From NCBI GenBank assembly GCA_900323505.1, contig OOIN01000038.1:310001-374000 (forward strand): a stretch of 64,000 bases of DNA. Reading direction: 5' to 3'. The position numbers and the translations under genes were made by a program. This stretch comes from Ustilago trichophora (taxonomy: Eukaryota > Basidiomycota > Ustilaginomycetes > Ustilaginales > Ustilaginaceae). Of this stretch, positions 60,478 through 64,000 are shown piece by piece (positions within the stretch are counted from its first letter, which is position 1; each line of letters begins with the position of its first letter). The notes beneath the pieces were generated by a model, which worked only from the letters and a program-made list of their open reading frames with translations, was not told the DNA's origin and searched no databases.

Positions 60478-61518
60478 ATGACGGTCAAAGAACACCATCC
60501 ACCCAAACGAACTGGTGTGGTGCGATCCACATCTCTCCGTCTCAAAAAGCTCTTCCGACCATCCAGCATCGCCTCCAAAAAGAGTCTAGATGTCTCGGAA
60601 CCACCATCCACCCCTACAAGTGCTATCCACTCTGATTCCTCTGCTTCCTCGTCCTCGTCTACGTCTTCGAGTTCTTCTTGTTGCTCGGCGCCGCAAAGCT
60701 CAGCAAGTCGTTCACCTCCTAGCAGCAGTCATTTCGTCACAGAGAGTGAGGATAGGTTGTGGATCAGAGCTTCGACCTTTGCATGGAGCTGGAATTGGGA
60801 TGAGGCGTCTTTTTCTGAGCCGTTCGGTTTGGAGGGAGAAGATGTTGCGCCGGTATTTCCGCACACTTTGGATCCATCTCCCGCACGGAGGAAGGTGGGT
60901 TGGGGGGAAGGGGTTAGCCCGTTCAGCTCGACGGTGGATTTGGTGGTGACGGATCGGTTGATACGGCTTACAAACGTACATATCTTTGGGGAGGGCGTTG
61001 ATGTAGATAGTTCGGTCGGTTATTCTTACTTTAGCGATGACGACTCTGATGTCGAGGTAGAAGAAGAAGAAGGAGAAAAAGAACGGTGCAACACAATCTC
61101 TTCGTCCGCACAACGCCATCACCAGCATCTACAACATCACTTTGCCACTAGTGCTGCTTCAGAAACCTCCCATACACCACAAACCAAACCTTACTCACTC
61201 CTCAACTCAAGACGACGAAGTAACACCCTCCCCAGCATCCCCAGCATCCCAACCATAACCATTTCAACACCACCACCACCACCACCAACACGGCAACCTT
61301 TGATCAAACCAACAAATCTCCAAAGAGCCCACACGTACACTATCCGACGCAAACCTCCCCCACCTTTCATCGAACCTCCAACGACAACTGCCCGAATCGA
61401 CTTGATTCCATTCTCTGAACGGCAAGAGATGCTACGTGCAACCTTGCCGTCCAGAACAACGACACGTTTAACGAGGAACAAGAAAGAGGTGGAGCGGAGC
61501 TTGGTTGGGTTGCTGTAA
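60478..61518 (+). CDS. Unrecognised protein, 346 residues
   Basis: I do not recognise the family. The basic N-terminus (VRSTSLRLKKLFRPSSIASKKS) is followed by a Ser run. The only part that looks folded is residues ~90-180: ESEDRLWIRASTFAWSWNWDEASF, then GLEGEDVAPVFPHTLDPSPARRKVGWGEG and LVVTDRLIRLTNVHIFG. Next comes an acidic stretch (DDDSDVEVEEEEGEKE), and a Pro-rich C-terminus with eight consecutive prolines and RRKPPPPFIEPP. It ends in a basic RTTTRLTRNKKEVERSL segment. The ATG at 60478 is the first in frame. It is convergent with RAT1. Coding status is supported by length and composition only. Confidence 0.6.
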   Translation: MTVKEHHPPKRTGVVRSTSLRLKKLFRPSSIASKKSLDVSEPPSTPTSAIHSDSSASSSSSTSSSSSCCSAPQSSASRSPPSSSHFVTESEDRLWIRASTFAWSWNWDEASFSEPFGLEGEDVAPVFPHTLDPSPARRKVGWGEGVSPFSSTVDLVVTDRLIRLTNVHIFGEGVDVDSSVGYSYFSDDDSDVEVEEEEGEKERCNTISSSAQRHHQHLQHHFATSAASETSHTPQTKPYSLLNSRRRSNTLPSIPSIPTITISTPPPPPPTRQPLIKPTNLQRAHTYTIRRKPPPPFIEPPTTTARIDLIPFSERQEMLRATLPSRTTTRLTRNKKEVERSLVGLL

Positions 61519-61752
61519 CACGGAGCGCGAGGGTTTTGGAATGCGAATGACTATGTTGAGAAAGTGGCGTGTGTATGTGTCCAGTGTTTGTGCGGATGAC
61601 GGTGAAAGGAGGCCACAGACATCTCACAAACTCTCATCACACACGAGATCAGATCAGCTTTCGTATCGCAAAATGATACACTGAGATATTCAAGCAACAA
61701 ACCTGAACCTGCTACAAGTACAAAAAAAAAACCGGGCAACTCAAGGAAGAAT

Positions 61753-63999
61753 CTAGTAAAACGAACCATAAGCGCCACCATGACCGCCATAAGAAGCGTT
61801 GTTGTTGGCGCCACCTCGACCACCTCTGCCTCCGCGTCCTCCACGTCCACCGCCGCGATGGTGTGCCGGGGGAGGGGGAGCGCTGTATCCTCCACCGCCT
61901 CCGTAAGCGCCGCCGTTTCCGTAGCCGGAGCCTCCATAGGGGGCACCGTAGCCGCCATAAGGTGTGGGCGCGTGCGCTGGGGCTGGGCTAGGGCCGCCAA
62001 GGCTCGGTAGACCGGCATAGGCAGGGTTGGGGGGAGCGTTGGCGTGACGTCCGCCTCGAGAAGCGCCGCCGACGTGGGTGTTGGGCTGGGTGTAGGCTGC
62101 ATACCTGTCATCTCGAGGGCCTTTAGGGGCACTTTGGGGTGCATATGATGAGCTGTTGCCGCCACCGTATCCGCCACCATAACCAGCACCGTAGCCTGCA
62201 TACGGGTCATAGCCACCACCAGAAGGGTAGGAAGATGCTGCAGCGGCGCCGTAGCCTCCATAACCGCCATACGCAGCTGCTGCTTGGGCCTGTCCACCAT
62301 AGCCTCCACTTCCGTAGCCTCCGTAAGCGCCATATCCTCCTCCTCCGCTGCTCTGGTTGTACTGCGGGTAGTCTTGCTGGTATCCTCCTCCATAACCGTT
62401 GTGCGATCCATAGCCACTACCACCACCACCACCGCCGTTATTGTTGTTGTGATTGTTGCGGAAGTTGGGATTACTATGACCCTGTTCCCCACCATAATGG
62501 TTGTTGTTGTGGTTGCTATTATTGTTGTGGTTGCGGTGGAAATCGCGACCAGGTCCACCGTACCCTCCACGGCCACGACCGCGACCTCTGGTGTCGGGAC
62601 TTCCGCGCTTCACCCAGTCGATCTCGGCAGGTGTCAGCGTGCGCTTGGGCGGCTTTAATCCTTTCAGCAGTACACTTCGGTGCGGCGTCTTCTGCTCCGG
62701 GAAATCGTAAAGCACCGAGATGGAGCGATCGTTGTGGATGTCGTGCAAGTCTTGGCTTGTGAGGGGCGAGTTGAAGGTCGAACCGGGGACACAGACTGGG
62801 TCGGGTTTAACGTATCCAGTGATGCCGCCGCTGAGAGCAGGGTTGACGGGGACAGGTGCGGGCTTGGCTTCTTCGGCAGAGGGCTTCTTGGCGTAGATCT
62901 CTTCGCAGAGGAACTCGTACAGGCGGGACTCGCTTCCGACGAATAGGGTGTTGTTGCCAAAGCCATTGCGACGCACTTCGTCCTCGCTGAGCAGAGGGTA
63001 CTTGTCTTTGAGTGCATCCAGCAGGCGCTTCTCGTCGATAAATGGCAGCAGAGCAACACCCTGCCAGGCCATCTTTTTGCCGTTCATGTCGATCTCGAAT
63101 TCGCTAGGGTAGAAGTCGATGATGTCGGAGTCGGATTCGGTCATGAGTGGGTGGAAGGCTTCGGGGATGGAAGCACGAGAGTCGGCGGGGAGTACACCCA
63201 TGAGCTGCTCGAAGGGCTTGAAGGGTGCACCGAGCTCGAACTTGATATCGAGCGACTCGAGATCTTCAAAGTCGGCGGCGAAGGGGGAGAAGTGGAAGGG
63301 GTAGTACCACTGCCATGAGGGGACACCTTGGTAGTAGTAGGCGAGCACCCAGCAGAGACCCTCGATGTAGGACTTGACGACTTGACGGCGGAAGTCGGTA
63401 TCCGAGAGATCGACACCAAACTTCTCCTTGTAGTAGCGCTCACGATAGCCAGGCTCCCACATCTTGACAGTGTCTTCGTAGTCGACGGTACCATCGGCAT
63501 TGACGGTACGCTTCTTGACGGTGGTGACGGGATCGACGTCCTCGTTGCCTTCGTCATCATTCTCGTCATCGTCATCGTCATCGTCATCGTCGGCGTCAGC
63601 GTCAGCATCGGGGTCTGCCTCAGCTTCGGGAGCGCCGCCATTGCCGTTCTCGTCTTCAGCCTTGACAGCTTCAGCGTCCTCTCCATTCTCGTGCTTCTCA
63701 GCAGTGCTTGACGTTGCCTCAGCACCAGAATCGGTCTTGACCTTTTTGACAGGAGGCTCTGCTACTGCATTATCTTCCTCCTTCTTGGTGGCGGAACCAC
63801 CCATGAGCTCGGCCTTGAGCGCCTCGGCAGCATCCATGTTGGCCTGCCTCGCTGCATTGCGATCCCTGACGACCTGGTTGTTGTCACCACCGAGCACAAC
63901 AGCCTTCTTGCGTGGGTCGTACGACTTGTTGTTGCTGTTGGCCTTTTCGCGTGCATCCTGGGCCGAGACGCCGTTGAAAGCAGGCTTCTCGGTCTCGTG
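61753..63999 (-). CDS. RAT1: 5'-3' exoribonuclease 2 (Rat1/Xrn2), C-terminal part
   Basis: This is nuclear 5'-3' exoribonuclease, which acts in transcription termination and rRNA processing. Only the last 748 codons lie in the window; the frame stays open to the right edge, so the N-terminal catalytic half is outside. Present are an acidic linker with a DDDDDDDDE run and the conserved C-terminal segment: [98 protein letters not shown] ~280-residue tail follows, first [10 protein letters not shown], then Asn/Gly/Tyr-rich and finally [11 protein letters not shown], ending GAYGSFY. The tail is unusually long and low in complexity. Confidence 0.95.
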   Translation of the reverse strand, partial: HETEKPAFNGVSAQDAREKANSNNKSYDPRKKAVVLGGDNNQVVRDRNAARQANMDAAEALKAELMGGSATKKEEDNAVAEPPVKKVKTDSGAEATSSTAEKHENGEDAEAVKAEDENGNGGAPEAEADPDADADADDDDDDDDDENDDEGNEDVDPVTTVKKRTVNADGTVDYEDTVKMWEPGYRERYYKEKFGVDLSDTDFRRQVVKSYIEGLCWVLAYYYQGVPSWQWYYPFHFSPFAADFEDLESLDIKFELGAPFKPFEQLMGVLPADSRASIPEAFHPLMTESDSDIIDFYPSEFEIDMNGKKMAWQGVALLPFIDEKRLLDALKDKYPLLSEDEVRRNGFGNNTLFVGSESRLYEFLCEEIYAKKPSAEEAKPAPVPVNPALSGGITGYVKPDPVCVPGSTFNSPLTSQDLHDIHNDRSISVLYDFPEQKTPHRSVLLKGLKPPKRTLTPAEIDWVKRGSPDTRGRGRGRGGYGGPGRDFHRNHNNNSNHNNNHYGGEQGHSNPNFRNNHNNNNGGGGGGSGYGSHNGYGGGYQQDYPQYNQSSGGGGYGAYGGYGSGGYGGQAQAAAAYGGYGGYGAAAASSYPSGGGYDPYAGYGAGYGGGYGGGNSSSYAPQSAPKGPRDDRYAAYTQPNTHVGGASRGGRHANAPPNPAYAGLPSLGGPSPAPAHAPTPYGGYGAPYGGSGYGNGGAYGGGGGYSAPPPPAHHRGGGRGGRGGRGGRGGANNNASYGGHGGAYGSFY

Positions 64000-64000
64000 C

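Overview
The window looks like nuclear chromosomal DNA of a basidiomycete fungus, most probably a smut (Ustilaginales). That placement is an inference from gene content and style: long single-exon genes, a few short introns with GTAAGT-type donors, serine-rich low-complexity tails, and a secreted repeat protein with many Kex2-type dibasic sites. I recognise 18 of 21 protein-coding genes. I saw no tRNA, rRNA, transposon or CRISPR array.

Layout. 0.3-7.3 kb: ubiquitin E1 (UBA1) and CDC14 phosphatase, both on +. 8-9 kb: a three-exon short-chain dehydrogenase (+). 9.3-14 kb: a divergent pair of mitochondrial genes, acyl-CoA dehydrogenase (-) and mitochondrial prolyl-tRNA synthetase (+). 14.2-17.1 kb: NOP13-like RNA-binding protein and MAM33, both on -. 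17.9-22 kb: a large secreted, Kex2-type repeat protein (-) whose reading frame breaks at a GCTGGT hexamer repeat. 23.2-26.5 kb: one frame encoding a PITH domain followed by a CENP-T-like kinetochore protein (-). 27.3-37.2 kb: SEC63 (+), an acid-lipase-type hydrolase (-), O-mannosyltransferase PMT4 (+) and syntaxin TLG2 (-). 37.5-43.5 kb: a DUF4211-type acidic protein (+), a three-exon KGD4 (-), a four-exon NDUFB7 (+) and a two-exon KEOPS subunit CGI121 (-). 44.4-48.8 kb: an unrecognised polytopic membrane protein and phosphomannose isomerase (both +). 48.8-56.5 kb: a gene-poor stretch with long A/T homopolymers. 56.5-61.5 kb: two unrecognised proteins (+). 61.8-64 kb: the 3' part of RAT1/XRN2 (-), running off the right edge.

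There is no obvious operon-like pathway cluster. Three themes recur. The secretory pathway is represented by SEC63 (translocation), PMT4 and PMI (mannosylation and GDP-mannose supply), TLG2 (Golgi/endosome fusion) and the secreted protein. Mitochondrial genes are ACAD, mtProRS, MAM33, KGD4 and NDUFB7; KGD4/NDUFB7 and ACAD/mtProRS are each head to head. The third theme is nuclear RNA and cell-cycle functions: CDC14, CENP-T, NOP13, RAT1 and CGI121.

The most unusual items are the PITH-CENP-T fusion, the secreted Kex2-repeat protein with four copies of an unrecognised ~75-residue domain and a frame break, the interrupted second RRM of NOP13, and the gene desert upstream of an unrecognised 777-residue protein.
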